Of a DNA stretch of 53,114 nt, positions 17,068 to 25,675 are shown in pieces. This stretch comes from an archaeon. Its GTDB lineage: Archaea; Thermoproteota; Nitrososphaeria; Nitrososphaerales; Gagatemarchaeaceae. The notes under the pieces are model-generated. The model was not told the origin of the DNA. It ran no database searches and saw only the letters and a list, made by a program, of their open reading frames with translations. Within the stretch, counting starts at the first letter, position 1. Each line of letters starts with the position of its first letter. Location: the NCBI GenBank assembly GCA_021791695.1, contig JAJYWC010000011.1:1-53114 (forward strand), read 5' to 3'. Made by a program: the position numbers and the translations under genes.

Positions 17068-17376
17068 ATGCAGACCGCGGAGAGGAAGCCCTACGCGCGC
17101 AGAGACGCAGCGATAATCATCGCAGTCATCGTGGTGGCCGCGCTCATAATCGGGAACTTCAACTCGACCACGGAGGCGATACAGACCGTGTCATCCGGAC
17201 CGCTGTCCATTTCTCTCGACGTGGTCTGCACGGGATTCGGAGAGCCCACATACTACAGCAGTATGGACCAGAACCTGAACTACAGCACATACCAGTATGG
17301 ACACTGCTATTTCGGGTTCTGGTTCTCCAATGGGCAACCCGTGAACGACTCGAACAGCAACTATCCCACGATATGA
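17068..17376 (+). CDS. Small membrane-anchored exported protein, unknown
   Basis: The 102-residue protein has a basic N-terminus (ERKPYARRD), a strong hydrophobic helix (AAIIIAVIVVAALIIGNF, about residues 13-32) and a short outside domain rich in Ser, Asn and Tyr with two cysteines (VVCTGF, HCYFGF). The layout resembles archaellin/pilin-like anchors or short surface proteins. No family was recognised. The following small membrane gene starts 15 bases downstream. Confidence 0.55.
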   Translation: MQTAERKPYARRDAAIIIAVIVVAALIIGNFNSTTEAIQTVSSGPLSISLDVVCTGFGEPTYYSSMDQNLNYSTYQYGHCYFGFWFSNGQPVNDSNSNYPTI

Positions 17377-17391
17377 CCGCCGATTCCCAGG

Positions 17392-17631
17392 ATGGCAAGG
17401 TTTTCAAAGCGCTGGCTGAGGCCGCCGCCGTTGAACTGCTACGCCCATCCGGACGTGGACGCGGTGGTCGTATCTATCCTGGGCGCGGTACTCACGCTTG
17501 TCTATCTGGGTGCCGGGACCGTCGGTGGGTCGATAGTTCTAGGATACGCTGCGCTCGTCTTCGTTAAGGCGCTCGCCATCGTCGCGGGCAGGAAGCACCT
17601 CGGATGGGGCTCGCGTGAGGGGTCGTCATGA
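17392..17631 (+). CDS. Small two-helix membrane protein, unknown
   Basis: The 79-residue protein has two hydrophobic segments (VDAVVVSILGAVLTLVYLGA and VLGYAALVFVKALAIVAG) with basic termini. CCAGG precedes the ATG. It follows the small exported protein at 17068 on the same strand and overlaps the convergent esterase gene by 6 bases. No family is recognised. Confidence 0.5.
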   Translation: MARFSKRWLRPPPLNCYAHPDVDAVVVSILGAVLTLVYLGAGTVGGSIVLGYAALVFVKALAIVAGRKHLGWGSREGSS

Positions 17632-18273
17632 TACCTTCCCCTCCGGCTGAGCAGTCAGCCAGTCGGCGGCCTTGGATATGTCGGAGGACGTGAGCCGATG
17701 GTCGGAGGGCTCCCAGTTCATCGTCACCTGCGCTCCCGCCGACGCGAGAGCACGTTCGAGCTCCCTCGTGCCATCACCGGGAATCATAGTATCGCGGCTG
17801 CCGGCCGAGAGGAAGACACTCTTCCCGGATAGGTCGGGACGGACTTCAGGGATCAGTGGGAGCATCGGCCTGAAGAGCATCGCAAGCCGCGCCGACTCTG
17901 GTCTTAGGAGAAGTAACGCGGCGCCGATGTTCGCCCCGTTGGAGTAGCCGAGGATGGCGACCGAGCCCGGAGAGAAACCATACTCACGGGAAGCCTCGGC
18001 GACAAATTCGGCCAGTTCGTTCGCGCGGAATCTTACGTCCTCGATGTCGAATACTCCCTCCGCGAACCGCCTGAAGAACCGCGCCATCCCGTTCTCGAGA
18101 ACCTTCCCCCTGACCCCGAGTAAGGAAGCCGAACTGTCGACCCTCCTTCCCGCCGGGACCAGGGAGTTCTCGTCTCCACCGGTGCCGTGAAGCAAAAGAA
18201 TGGTTCTGATGCCCTTACCCTGTATGAAAACATGCGGAGTGTCCAGCACGCGGGCCCTTTCGGACGGGCTCAT
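17626..18273 (-). CDS. Phospholipase/carboxylesterase, MhqD-like
   Basis: The 215-residue alpha/beta hydrolase has the oxyanion-region LLLHGTGGDENSLVP, the nucleophile elbow GYSNGANIGAAL with Ser, and near the end the acid and base (SRDTMIP ... DHRLTSSDI). ATG 18273 overlaps the stop of the upstream dioxygenase gene by ATGA, so the two are translationally coupled. In Bacillus subtilis, mhqD and mhqE form such a pair, induced by hydroquinones under MhqR. By analogy this enzyme would act on quinone-derived esters; that is inference from pairing. Confidence 0.8.
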   Translation of the reverse strand: MSPSERARVLDTPHVFIQGKGIRTILLLHGTGGDENSLVPAGRRVDSSASLLGVRGKVLENGMARFFRRFAEGVFDIEDVRFRANELAEFVAEASREYGFSPGSVAILGYSNGANIGAALLLLRPESARLAMLFRPMLPLIPEVRPDLSGKSVFLSAGSRDTMIPGDGTRELERALASAGAQVTMNWEPSDHRLTSSDISKAADWLTAQPEGKVS

Positions 18274-19328
18274 GCTATCGCGACCATAGTTTGCTCCGCA
18301 GGGTCGGGCACCGGAGGATAGGACGACGGAGGCCACCTGAGCGGGTTCGAACGGTCTTCCTTGTCGAGGGCGTTCTGTATCTCCGAGCGCCTCGGCTCGA
18401 GCCAGGTCGGAAGAACTAGTCTTGAGCCAAGCGTCTCGCTCGGCTCGTCGACGGTGTAGCCGGGGGTCTTCGTCGCGACCTCGAGCAGGTTGCCGTCCGG
18501 GTCCCTGAAGTACAGCGAGTGGAACCAGAATCGGTCTATCACGCCGGAGTTCCTAACGCCGCGGTGCTCGAGAGTCCTGAGGACCCTGAGCTGCTCCTCG
18601 TCGCCGGCCACGCCCATTGCTATGTGGTGGATGTTGCCTATCCCGACGTATCCCCTCCGCGCGTTCTTCGCAGAGAGATAGCGTAGAAAGTCAGGGCGCG
18701 TGTCGTTCCCGACCCCGACCACGGAACCTCCCTCCTGGTCGACGTTCGGACGGCTGTAGGACCGCTTCAGCCCGAGAACCTTCTCCAGGAACCTGGCAGT
18801 CGTCTCGGGGTCGCGGGAGAGAGGGCTGGCATGATTGAAGCTTGACAGCTTCATGTCTGGCGACAGGGCCGGCGCCGGCTCTGCCTTGAGACTCGAGACG
18901 TACCCGTCGGAGAGTTTCTCGACGTTATCCGTCGTGATCTCCACGATCACACCGTCGGGATCTCTAAGATAGGTCGAGACCCTTTCGTCGCGTGCGACCA
19001 AATCGCTCGAAGGAACACCCTTTGAAGAGAGCCATCCCCTCCAGCGCAGGAGCGCGTCCACCGAGTCCACCTCGTAGGAGAGATGATGCGGTGAACCGAG
19101 GCCGATCATTCCATTAGGCAGCTCCGGCCACTCGAAGAACGTGATGGCGTTGCCCTTCTGCGGGTCGTCCGCATAGAACAGGTGCCTGTGGTACACATCG
19201 TCCTGGTTGACGCTCAGCTTGACCCTCTTCAGCCCGAGCACCTCTGTGTAGAACTTGCGGTTCAGCTGCTCATTGGACGTCACCAGCGTGACGTGGTGCA
19301 GGCCGAAAATCAGCCCTTCGTCGGTCAT
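18270..19328 (-). CDS. Ring-cleaving dioxygenase, glyoxalase fold, MhqE/MhqO-like
   Basis: The 352-residue protein consists of two VOC (glyoxalase/extradiol dioxygenase) modules. The first begins GLHHVTLVTSNEQLNRKFY, with metal ligands expected at that His and at the Glu of GVIVEITTD. The second has NIHHIAMGVAG and a C-terminal DPDGNLLEVATKTPGYT. This is the layout of MhqA/E/O-type hydroquinone dioxygenases, which need Fe(II). It leads a two-gene operon with an MhqD-like esterase. A candidate operator and TATA box are at 19374-19410. Confidence 0.85.
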   Translation of the reverse strand: MTDEGLIFGLHHVTLVTSNEQLNRKFYTEVLGLKRVKLSVNQDDVYHRHLFYADDPQKGNAITFFEWPELPNGMIGLGSPHHLSYEVDSVDALLRWRGWLSSKGVPSSDLVARDERVSTYLRDPDGVIVEITTDNVEKLSDGYVSSLKAEPAPALSPDMKLSSFNHASPLSRDPETTARFLEKVLGLKRSYSRPNVDQEGGSVVGVGNDTRPDFLRYLSAKNARRGYVGIGNIHHIAMGVAGDEEQLRVLRTLEHRGVRNSGVIDRFWFHSLYFRDPDGNLLEVATKTPGYTVDEPSETLGSRLVLPTWLEPRRSEIQNALDKEDRSNPLRWPPSSYPPVPDPAEQTMVAIA

Positions 19329-19373
19329 CGCAGAATCACCATGGGAATCTTCACGCCCTCATGCGGGGAGAGC

Positions 19374-19410
19374 TCACATATATATCAGGTAGTTATCCAC
19401 TACTTAGTAG
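19374..19410 (-). promoter_or_regulatory. TATA box and inverted repeats upstream of the dioxygenase operon
   Basis: GATATATATGTG (19375-19386, minus) is a strong TATA-like box. Just upstream of it are GTAGT-TATCC-ACTAC (19389-19403) and the overlapping palindrome CTACTTAGTAG (19400-19410). Together they look like a regulator site next to the BRE/TATA region. The sequence does not resemble the Bacillus MhqR box. Confidence 0.45.
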
Positions 19411-19553
19411 GTACGGGAGAGTTTCCTGCAGCCTCTGTAGCGACACGTCGGATTCAAAGGAATCCTCTCCAAGCTTTATCAATGCAAGAAGGACCGACCG
19501 GGTCGCGCGACCGTGTTGCCTGAAAGACGTGCCTGTGCGGGAGAGATGCGCCC

Positions 19554-20261
19554 ATGAAGGGGGCTTCAGCGGCAGAGAAGCACGCGCGCTCGGGACTTCT
19601 ATCCAACTTCATACTCGGCAGCCAGGACGGTCTCGTGAACGTACTCGGCATCCTGTTGGGTCTGGTCGCCGCCACGAGCGATGTCAGGCTGATCTTCGTC
19701 GCCGCACTCGCCGCGCTGGGTGCAGAATCCATCTCGATGGGAGCCGTCGCATACACGTCGACCCTCGCCAGGAGGAAACAATACCTGAAGGAAGTCGAGC
19801 GCGAGCAGCAGGAGATGAAGGAGCTTCCCGACAAAGAAAGGCAGGAGGTTCGGGAGATCTTCGAGAGATGGGGCTACGCAGGCGAGCAGCTGGAGCGAGT
19901 GACCGATGTCATCGTCAGCAATCCCAGGGCGTGGCTCGAGCTTATGATGGCGCACGAACTCTATCTCCAGCCGGTCGACGAGTCAGAACCGAGGCAAAGC
20001 TTCACTGTCGTGCTGACCTCTACAATAGTGGGGTCGCTCATACCTCTCATACCATTCTTCATCTCGACGGCGGACCTGCTCGCCGACGCCGTGGCTTCAA
20101 TCCTGCTCAGCGGAGGCGTACTGTTCTTCGTGGGATACTACGAGGCTAGGACGACCGTGGGTTCCCTCTGGAGGAGCGGACTGCAGATGGCACTGATAGG
20201 TCTCGCCGCCGGACTCGCAGGGTTCCTGATAGGGCACTTCATCGGGGCGCCGGCGGGCTGA
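19554..20261 (+). CDS. VIT1/CCC1 family iron/manganese transporter
   Basis: The 235-residue protein has the VIT pattern: LSNFILGSQDGLVNVLGILLGL in helix 1, GAESISMGAVAYTSTLARRKQYLKEVEREQQEM, where the carboxylates and methionine of the metal path lie, then a cytoplasmic helical metal-binding stretch of about 80 residues, and three C-terminal helices ending in a glycine-rich segment. Family members move Fe2+ or Mn2+ out of the cytoplasm by H+ antiport. ATG 19554 is 223 bases from the divergent dioxygenase start. Confidence 0.85.
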   Translation: MKGASAAEKHARSGLLSNFILGSQDGLVNVLGILLGLVAATSDVRLIFVAALAALGAESISMGAVAYTSTLARRKQYLKEVEREQQEMKELPDKERQEVREIFERWGYAGEQLERVTDVIVSNPRAWLELMMAHELYLQPVDESEPRQSFTVVLTSTIVGSLIPLIPFFISTADLLADAVASILLSGGVLFFVGYYEARTTVGSLWRSGLQMALIGLAAGLAGFLIGHFIGAPAG

Positions 20262-20307
20262 ACTGAAGAAATGCTAGATTCTTCGGGTATAGAGGCCTAG
20301 TATCCTC

Positions 20308-20766
20308 TCAGCGGCCGATCGCCCTTTCAGGGTCCTTGCCGTCGTCTATGATGTCGTATGCCAGTGACGCGTCGATGATCACCATGGCACCCAGCCCCGA
20401 TATGTGGCTGAAACCCGAGATGAGCTTCTCGTCGTACGGGTCAATCGGCTTGTTCACCAGGCTCGAGAGCGCCTTCACCGTCCTGTACTCTATCACCGAA
20501 GGGGCATCCTTGGGCGTTATCTCGTAGTCGGCCGTCGGCCTTATCATGCAAACGGGCCTGACATGTACGCCTCGCATGGCCACGGCCCTCAGTGCAGTCT
20601 TAGCCGAGTGCGGATACTTCGCAGGGAACCCCGAGATCGAGAAGACGCCGCTCTTGGCGGCGAACACGAGCTCTACCAACCTCCTCGTAACGGCGCGTTC
20701 GCCCCGGATCATCCATGCGGAAGCGTCCTCCTCCGACGCCTCTTCCAACGCTACCTCATTGGTCAT
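20308..20766 (-). CDS. TrmB-like regulator effector domain without DNA-binding domain
   Basis: The 152-residue protein resembles the C-terminal phospholipase-D-like effector domain of TrmB regulators: WMIRGERAVTRRLVELVFAA, SISGFPAKY, AVAMRGVHVRPVCMIRP, and a final strand with IIDASLAYDII. The usual N-terminal winged helix (about 80-100 residues) is missing. The open frame continues to 20916 but that part is low-quality sequence, and no winged helix is found in other frames. ATG 20766 was chosen as the first sensible start. It may be a truncated regulator or a stand-alone ligand sensor. Confidence 0.5.
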   Translation of the reverse strand: MTNEVALEEASEEDASAWMIRGERAVTRRLVELVFAAKSGVFSISGFPAKYPHSAKTALRAVAMRGVHVRPVCMIRPTADYEITPKDAPSVIEYRTVKALSSLVNKPIDPYDEKLISGFSHISGLGAMVIIDASLAYDIIDDGKDPERAIGR

Positions 20767-21000
20767 GACCGATGGGTCGGCAGCCCCGTGTCCGCGCGAG
20801 AACCATGCCAAGTTACGAACCACTGCGAAGCAGGCCATTTTTCGCTTACGCGGCGGATGGAAGGTTATCCTGAACCTGCCGGTCGTCCGGGACGTGCCAG
20901 CGAGAGACAGGCGCACGAGGATAAGAAGAGGTCATCCGGGTAGACTTAGGTGAGTGCCGTGGAGATACCCAACGATGCGATATCTGGGGGAAGGTCCCAC

Positions 21001-21678
21001 ATGTCACTTTTCCGGTATGTGCCGTTCTTCATCGGTCTCGGGCTGCTGGTCTTCGGTCTGGTGAGCGTGGGTGTATACTACGGACAACCGAAGCCTCAGA
21101 GGATAGGTGGGAACGAGGTGATGGAGGCTTCGGCGTGCTCTCAGAGCTACGCGGTCGGCAGCTGTCCCGTGGTGTCCTACGACTGGTCCGGGACTCTGGT
21201 GTATCCCTCGCCGGGCCTGGCGGGCGGGTTGACGGACATCTGGAGACTTCAGGGCACCTCCCTTGACACCTGCGGTCTGCCTGCTACCTATCTGCTGAAC
21301 CTGCCGGGGCCCGGCAACTCGACCTCTGCGAACCCCGACGAACCCCCGTACGTCCCCCTCGGACAGGACGTGAAGGGTGTCATCACCTACGGCTCGCTCG
21401 TCTACGCGTACACCTCCGACACCTACACCTTCGCCGACGGGTGCTCTGGCACGAACCTCTCCTCGGTCTCGGCGGCCCCGCTCCAGGGAACGATAACATA
21501 CTCATCGGACGGGACGAGGACGCTGGTCCTGGGGAGTGACACCGGATACAACTTCTCCTCGCTCAACTGGTACATGACAGCGCTGCTCTCGGGAGGGTTC
21601 CTAGTGATGCTGGGCTTCTTCCTGGCGTTCGCGGGCCGAGTCGGGGTCTATCCCGAACCGGGGACCCAGAACATCTAG
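21001..21678 (+). CDS. Membrane protein with large outside domain, unknown
   Basis: From ATG 21001 the protein has 225 residues. A first helix (YVPFFIGLGLLVFGLVSVGVYY) is followed by about 165 outside residues rich in Ser, Thr, Gly and Pro with four or more cysteines, and a second helix near the C-terminus (MTALLSGGFLVMLGFFLAFAG). GAAGG six bases before ATG 21001 supports this start; the frame is also open from GTG 20950. No family was recognised. Confidence 0.55.
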   Translation: MSLFRYVPFFIGLGLLVFGLVSVGVYYGQPKPQRIGGNEVMEASACSQSYAVGSCPVVSYDWSGTLVYPSPGLAGGLTDIWRLQGTSLDTCGLPATYLLNLPGPGNSTSANPDEPPYVPLGQDVKGVITYGSLVYAYTSDTYTFADGCSGTNLSSVSAAPLQGTITYSSDGTRTLVLGSDTGYNFSSLNWYMTALLSGGFLVMLGFFLAFAGRVGVYPEPGTQNI

Positions 21679-21684
21679 TTAGGA

Positions 21685-22311
21685 CTAGACACCGGGCCGC
21701 GAGGGAGCCGTCGTCGGCTTCTTTCGGCGCACGAGGTCGATCCACTTCTCCCAGTCCAGCTTGTAGATGCCCACGCCCAGTACGATGAGAGCCAGAGACA
21801 AGATTATCGAGAGGTCGAGGCGCGAAAACCCCAGGTATCTTTGCGTGTAGAAGGCGACCCCGAGTATCCCCGAGAACTCAAGGAGTATCTCGAAGGCGCT
21901 CTTCGAGAGCTTGGCCAGGAACGTCACTCCCAGCATCGGCGCCAGTCGCGCCCTGTTGGCCCCGGCCCCAAGGTACACGTAATCGTCCAGCGGAAGCACG
22001 GGTATCAGTGCAGTAACGAAGAGCGCCACATAGAAGCCGGCCTTGCCGAGCCACTGACCCAGCAGCCTGATGTTCTTGTTGCTCTGCAGAGTCCGGCGGA
22101 ACCCCACCGCACCGGCATAGATGAAGAGCTTTCCGAGCGTCGCGCCGAGGGCGGTGACGAAGACGATCAGCGCGAAGCTGTCGAGACCGAATCCAATCGA
22201 AACGAGCTCAGTGGTGGCAACCAGCGTGTAGGAAGCGCCGAAGAACGGGGTCGCGTTGGAGACCAGCGAGAGGACGAAGAGGAACGCCAGGGCGAGGAGG
22301 AACGACGGCAA
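21685..22311 (-). CDS. VTT/DedA-like membrane protein
   Basis: The 208-residue protein shows the VTT-domain (DedA/SNARE-associated) organisation: FGLDSFALIVFVTALGATLGKLFIYAGAV with the glycine-rich reentrant part, then VALFVTALIPVLPLDDYVYLGAGANRARLAPMLGVTFLAK, corresponding to the F/Y-xxR-P-D loop of the family, and two final helices. DedA-type proteins are lipid scramblases or flippases supporting membrane homeostasis. The gene is convergent with the membrane protein gene at 21678. Confidence 0.7.
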   Translation of the reverse strand: MPSFLLALAFLFVLSLVSNATPFFGASYTLVATTELVSIGFGLDSFALIVFVTALGATLGKLFIYAGAVGFRRTLQSNKNIRLLGQWLGKAGFYVALFVTALIPVLPLDDYVYLGAGANRARLAPMLGVTFLAKLSKSAFEILLEFSGILGVAFYTQRYLGFSRLDLSIILSLALIVLGVGIYKLDWEKWIDLVRRKKPTTAPSRPGV

Positions 22312-22385
22312 TATTCTCGAAACGTCGGCTCTGCGTCATCTACGGGGCTTATAATGCTGCCCGACTGCAGAGGGCCTGGTCGCTA

Positions 22386-23174
22386 TCAGCGGTATGCGAC
22401 AAGGAACCGTCTCAGGAAGGGAAAGAGAACCTTTCCGTCGGGCCGGCTCCGGTAGGACCGTCCCACAGCTGCTGCGTAGTCCGCGAGGAACGACTCGCGC
22501 TCCTGCTCCGCCGGCAGCAGGTCGAGTATAGGACGCACAGCAGTACCGCTCGTCCATTCGACTATCGATTGGGTGGAGGGAAACACGTGCACGTACTCGG
22601 TCTCCCACATGTCGACCCTGCTTGACATCGGCGACAGAATGTCATAGTAGAATTCGAGCCCGTGCGTTCTCAGGTCCACCAGGTTCTCCGGAAATCTTCC
22701 GCGCCAGGAGGAACTCTCTGCGACCTCCCTGAGAGCCTTGGTCCAGTCGCCCTCGCCGGAGGGAATCTGGAACGCGAACGCGCCATTCCTGGACACGGAC
22801 ATGAAGAGGCGAGAGACCTGGTGCTCTTGGTTGACGAGCCACTGGAGCGCGGCATTGGAGAAGACGAGGTCGAATGCCTGCTCGGGCACCCACTCGCTCA
22901 TGTCGGCGAGCACCCATTCCGCAGAGACCCCCGCCGCGCGGGCCGATTCGAGCATCTTCTCAGAGTTGTCGACCCCCACCAGCCTCGCAGTCGGCCATCG
23001 TCCCGCAAGCACCGATGTGCTGTTGCCGGGGCCGCACCCCAGGTCGACTATGGAAGCGGGAGACTGGAGCCCGATCCTGGCCACCAGGTCCCGGCAGGGG
23101 AGGGTCCTTTCCTCCTCGAACTTCAGATACTGCGTGGGGTCCCAGGTCGGCGATTCTCTGGAGGGTCGAGACAT
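22386..23174 (-). CDS. tam: Trans-aconitate 2-methyltransferase-like (Tam) SAM methyltransferase
   Basis: The 262-residue protein starts with the Tam hallmark TWDPTQYLKFEEERTLPCRDL, then motif I SIVDLGCGPGNSTSVLA, ARLVGVDNSEKMLESAR, LADMSEW, and FDLVFSNAALQWL. Length and order fit Tam, which methylates trans-aconitate, an inhibitor of aconitase. The C-terminal third is less conserved, so a related carboxyl methyltransferase is possible. It is separated by 74 bases from the VTT gene downstream on the same strand. Confidence 0.8.
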   Translation of the reverse strand: MSRPSRESPTWDPTQYLKFEEERTLPCRDLVARIGLQSPASIVDLGCGPGNSTSVLAGRWPTARLVGVDNSEKMLESARAAGVSAEWVLADMSEWVPEQAFDLVFSNAALQWLVNQEHQVSRLFMSVSRNGAFAFQIPSGEGDWTKALREVAESSSWRGRFPENLVDLRTHGLEFYYDILSPMSSRVDMWETEYVHVFPSTQSIVEWTSGTAVRPILDLLPAEQERESFLADYAAAVGRSYRSRPDGKVLFPFLRRFLVAYR

Positions 23175-23215
23175 CGTGAACGCGGCCAGTCGACCATGAT
23201 TGTCATCGGTATCGG

Positions 23216-23560
23216 CTAGACGTCGCCCTTCGTCCCGCCCAATTCCCCGAGGTCCCTGACCTTCTCCCTGGTCTCAGTCCAGGTGTTCCCGCAGTGGATG
23301 CACTTGTAGGTCTCGGTGTAGGTGTCCTCTTCGATGTCCTCCTCCACCTCAGTCTTCGCGCTCATCGACGGCTGAGGGATCGGATAGGCGGCAGCGACTC
23401 CCGCGGGCTCAAGGTACGTCTTCTGCTCAGGGACCAGAGTCTGCTTCTTCTCCACGGTCTCTGACGTATGCCTGACCTCGAATCGCTTCCCGCACTTCGG
23501 GCACTTCTTGAAGAACGCCCTTTCATTGAGGTCCTTCTGCTCCACGTGGTCGTCTTCCAT
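23216..23560 (-). CDS. Two-CxxC zinc-ribbon protein, unknown
   Basis: The 114-residue protein has CPKCGKRFEVRH near its start and CIHCGNTWTETREK near its end, together able to bind one zinc as a split ribbon or two separate sites. A Pro/Glu-rich linker (EVEEDIEEDTYTETY) lies between. ATG 23560 was preferred to ATG 23584 because the TATA-like CTAAATATG is 28 bases upstream. No catalytic motif was seen; it could be a regulator or RNA-associated factor. Confidence 0.55.
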   Translation of the reverse strand: MEDDHVEQKDLNERAFFKKCPKCGKRFEVRHTSETVEKKQTLVPEQKTYLEPAGVAAAYPIPQPSMSAKTEVEEDIEEDTYTETYKCIHCGNTWTETREKVRDLGELGGTKGDV

Positions 23561-23670
23561 GACGCGGACAGACACCCCGGGCATATTTAGCTTGGCGGCT
23601 CCCCCCGAGCACGAAAGGTCGGCGGTCGCCCGACGACGGCTTTAACAACTCGGCCGGCAATCTTCGCAGC

Positions 23671-24060
23671 ATGACCGAACCCATCACGGGACTGCACGCG
23701 GTGACGATACACATCAGAGACATCGACGCGGCGAGGGAGTTCTACTCGAAGGTCTTGGGTCTGAAGGAGATAAGCTACAACGACAAAGCGAAGCGGGCCG
23801 TCTTCGCACTTCCCGGTGCCTCTACGATCCTCTCGATGCACGTGATGGCACCCGGTGAGGAGGGGAGGGAGCCTGGGACCGTCTCTGGTGTAGTCTTCTC
23901 GCACCCAGACCCGTTCGCGGCGATAGCGGAGGTCAAGAAGCGCGGCGGCGCCGTGACGCTTGAGCCGACGGTCGTGGAGCTGCCCGGCGCGAAGTTCGTC
24001 AGGGCCGCGATCGCCGACCCCGATGGAAACGAGTTCCTGATATCAAACAGGTCTGACTAG
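23671..24060 (+). CDS. VOC-superfamily (glyoxalase-like) protein
   Basis: The 129-residue single VOC module starts GLHAVTIHIRDIDAAREFYSKVLGL and ends FVRAAIADPDGNEFLIS. The usual metal positions appear as the His of the first strand (LHAV) and possibly the Glu near the end (GNEFL). Enzyme activity (lyase, epimerase, dioxygenase or antibiotic resistance) cannot be told. A TATA-like CTTTAAC lies about 27 bases upstream of ATG. The gene is convergent with and overlaps the ABC permease stop by 4 bases. Confidence 0.75.
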   Translation: MTEPITGLHAVTIHIRDIDAAREFYSKVLGLKEISYNDKAKRAVFALPGASTILSMHVMAPGEEGREPGTVSGVVFSHPDPFAAIAEVKKRGGAVTLEPTVVELPGAKFVRAAIADPDGNEFLISNRSD

Positions 24061-25658
24061 AGGTCCTCTCGCTTCTGCAGGCTGGCACCCGCGCTGCCCA
24101 GGACCAGGTGCAGGGCGACGGCTGAATAGACGAAGGCCGCGACGCCGAGTCCCAAGGTTGTCAACAGCAGTCCTGAAACGCCCACGAACGCCAGCACGTA
24201 TCCGGCGGACAGCACCAACATCATGAGGGGAGCGACGAGCCCCAGGTTGATCAGCGTCTGGTACAGGAACCTCCTGACGTCCGCCATGTCCTGTCCCTGA
24301 GTCGTAAGGGTCTCGTCGACCGAGCTCTGCCCGTATCTCGCGGCGAAGAACATCCCTCCCGCCATCATCAGGGCGGCCACTTCGAGGGCGCCCGGGAGCG
24401 AGAGGCCGATGGAAAGGAGGAAAGCAGGGCCGTTCACCTTCTCAATCAGGAGAGGCGCGCCCACTCCCGCGGCCACCGGCGAGAGAACCAGCAGCAGGGG
24501 CGTGACGCGCGCCCGGTAGACTTCTCTCACGTACCTCCTGAGGTCGACCGCCGACGTCTTGATGAGCCACAGCCTCTCCTTTTCCAGCCATCGGGTCGCG
24601 TTTCCGGACCCGAACGACCCGATGATGAAGAGCAGGAAGAGGAAAGAAGTGGGCGAGGACAGGAAGACGCCTGAGAGCGAGTAGACCACCATGAAACCAG
24701 CAAGGAAGAGCGCGTTGACGAACAGGCTCCTGTTCTCCTTCGTCCTGCTCATCAGGACCCTCTCCTTGGACCGCACCACAGACCAGACGGGCCTCCCGTC
24801 GGTCTGGAGACCCCGGCCGAGACGGGCGTCCTTAACGCCCCCTTCGGAGTCGCGGTCGCTTATCTGAAGTACCTCGTAGAAGTTCCGTTGGGACAGTCTT
24901 GTCCCGACGCCGAGGAGGACGAAGAACCAGAGCGTGAGCAGAGCCAGCTCCAGCAGCGTCCCGAGTCCGATGGCTGCTCCACTGACCAGAGTGTAGCTTA
25001 TCCCGGCGGCAAGCCCACTGGGCAGGATGGCGGCAATCTGCGCGAGTTCGGGGGGCGCGCCGGGTATCAGCAGCGCGACGGGAGCCAGGCTGACCGCGGC
25101 GACAAAGGCCAGGACTGCGTTCCGGAGAGGTCCGACCCTTTCCCCCGCCCGGGAGTTCAGGGAGAGGGTGATATCTGCGCTGAACAACAGGCAGAGCACG
25201 AAGAACGCCAGCGTCACGAAACCTGCGAAGAACGCCGGGGCGAGACCCGTCCCGTATGTCTGGGCGAACCTGAGGTAGAGAGTCAGGATGGGAGGGAAGG
25301 AGAGGAGCACCGTCGTGAACGAGTTCATCAGCAGCTTCGCAGCGAAGACCTCGCGGGGGTTCACGGGCGACGTCAGGACGTAGTCAACGTCGGCCGCGCT
25401 CATGGGAAGTCCACTTCCGTTGAAGCCGCTCTGGACGAGGCCCACGAGAAACAGGCCGAAGAGGAGGGTGAGCCCCAGGTAGGAGAGGCCGTTGCCGAGC
25501 CCGAACCTGGAGGAGAAGGAGAGGAACGTGCTCCCCACGAAGAGCACGAGGGCCACCGAGAAGACCTCGCCCATGACCATCCAGATGGCGGTCACTTTCG
25601 TGAACCTGCCCTTCATCCAGTACCTGACGAGGGTCGTGATGTTGCTCCAGCTGTTCAC
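24057..25658 (-). CDS. Large ABC exporter permease
   Basis: The 533-residue membrane protein has 12 or more hydrophobic segments in two halves. The first half contains GSGLPMSAADVDYVLTSPVNPREVFAAKLL, resembling the cytoplasmic loop of YhaP/YhaQ-type and ABC-2 exporters of archaea. The ATPase gene ends 17 bases upstream (25676), forming an ATPase-permease pair. The substrate is unknown; related pairs export peptides or lipids, or provide self-protection. Confidence 0.7.
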   Translation of the reverse strand: MNSWSNITTLVRYWMKGRFTKVTAIWMVMGEVFSVALVLFVGSTFLSFSSRFGLGNGLSYLGLTLLFGLFLVGLVQSGFNGSGLPMSAADVDYVLTSPVNPREVFAAKLLMNSFTTVLLSFPPILTLYLRFAQTYGTGLAPAFFAGFVTLAFFVLCLLFSADITLSLNSRAGERVGPLRNAVLAFVAAVSLAPVALLIPGAPPELAQIAAILPSGLAAGISYTLVSGAAIGLGTLLELALLTLWFFVLLGVGTRLSQRNFYEVLQISDRDSEGGVKDARLGRGLQTDGRPVWSVVRSKERVLMSRTKENRSLFVNALFLAGFMVVYSLSGVFLSSPTSFLFLLFIIGSFGSGNATRWLEKERLWLIKTSAVDLRRYVREVYRARVTPLLLVLSPVAAGVGAPLLIEKVNGPAFLLSIGLSLPGALEVAALMMAGGMFFAARYGQSSVDETLTTQGQDMADVRRFLYQTLINLGLVAPLMMLVLSAGYVLAFVGVSGLLLTTLGLGVAAFVYSAVALHLVLGSAGASLQKREDL

Positions 25659-25675
25659 GGGGGACCAGGCTCCGC

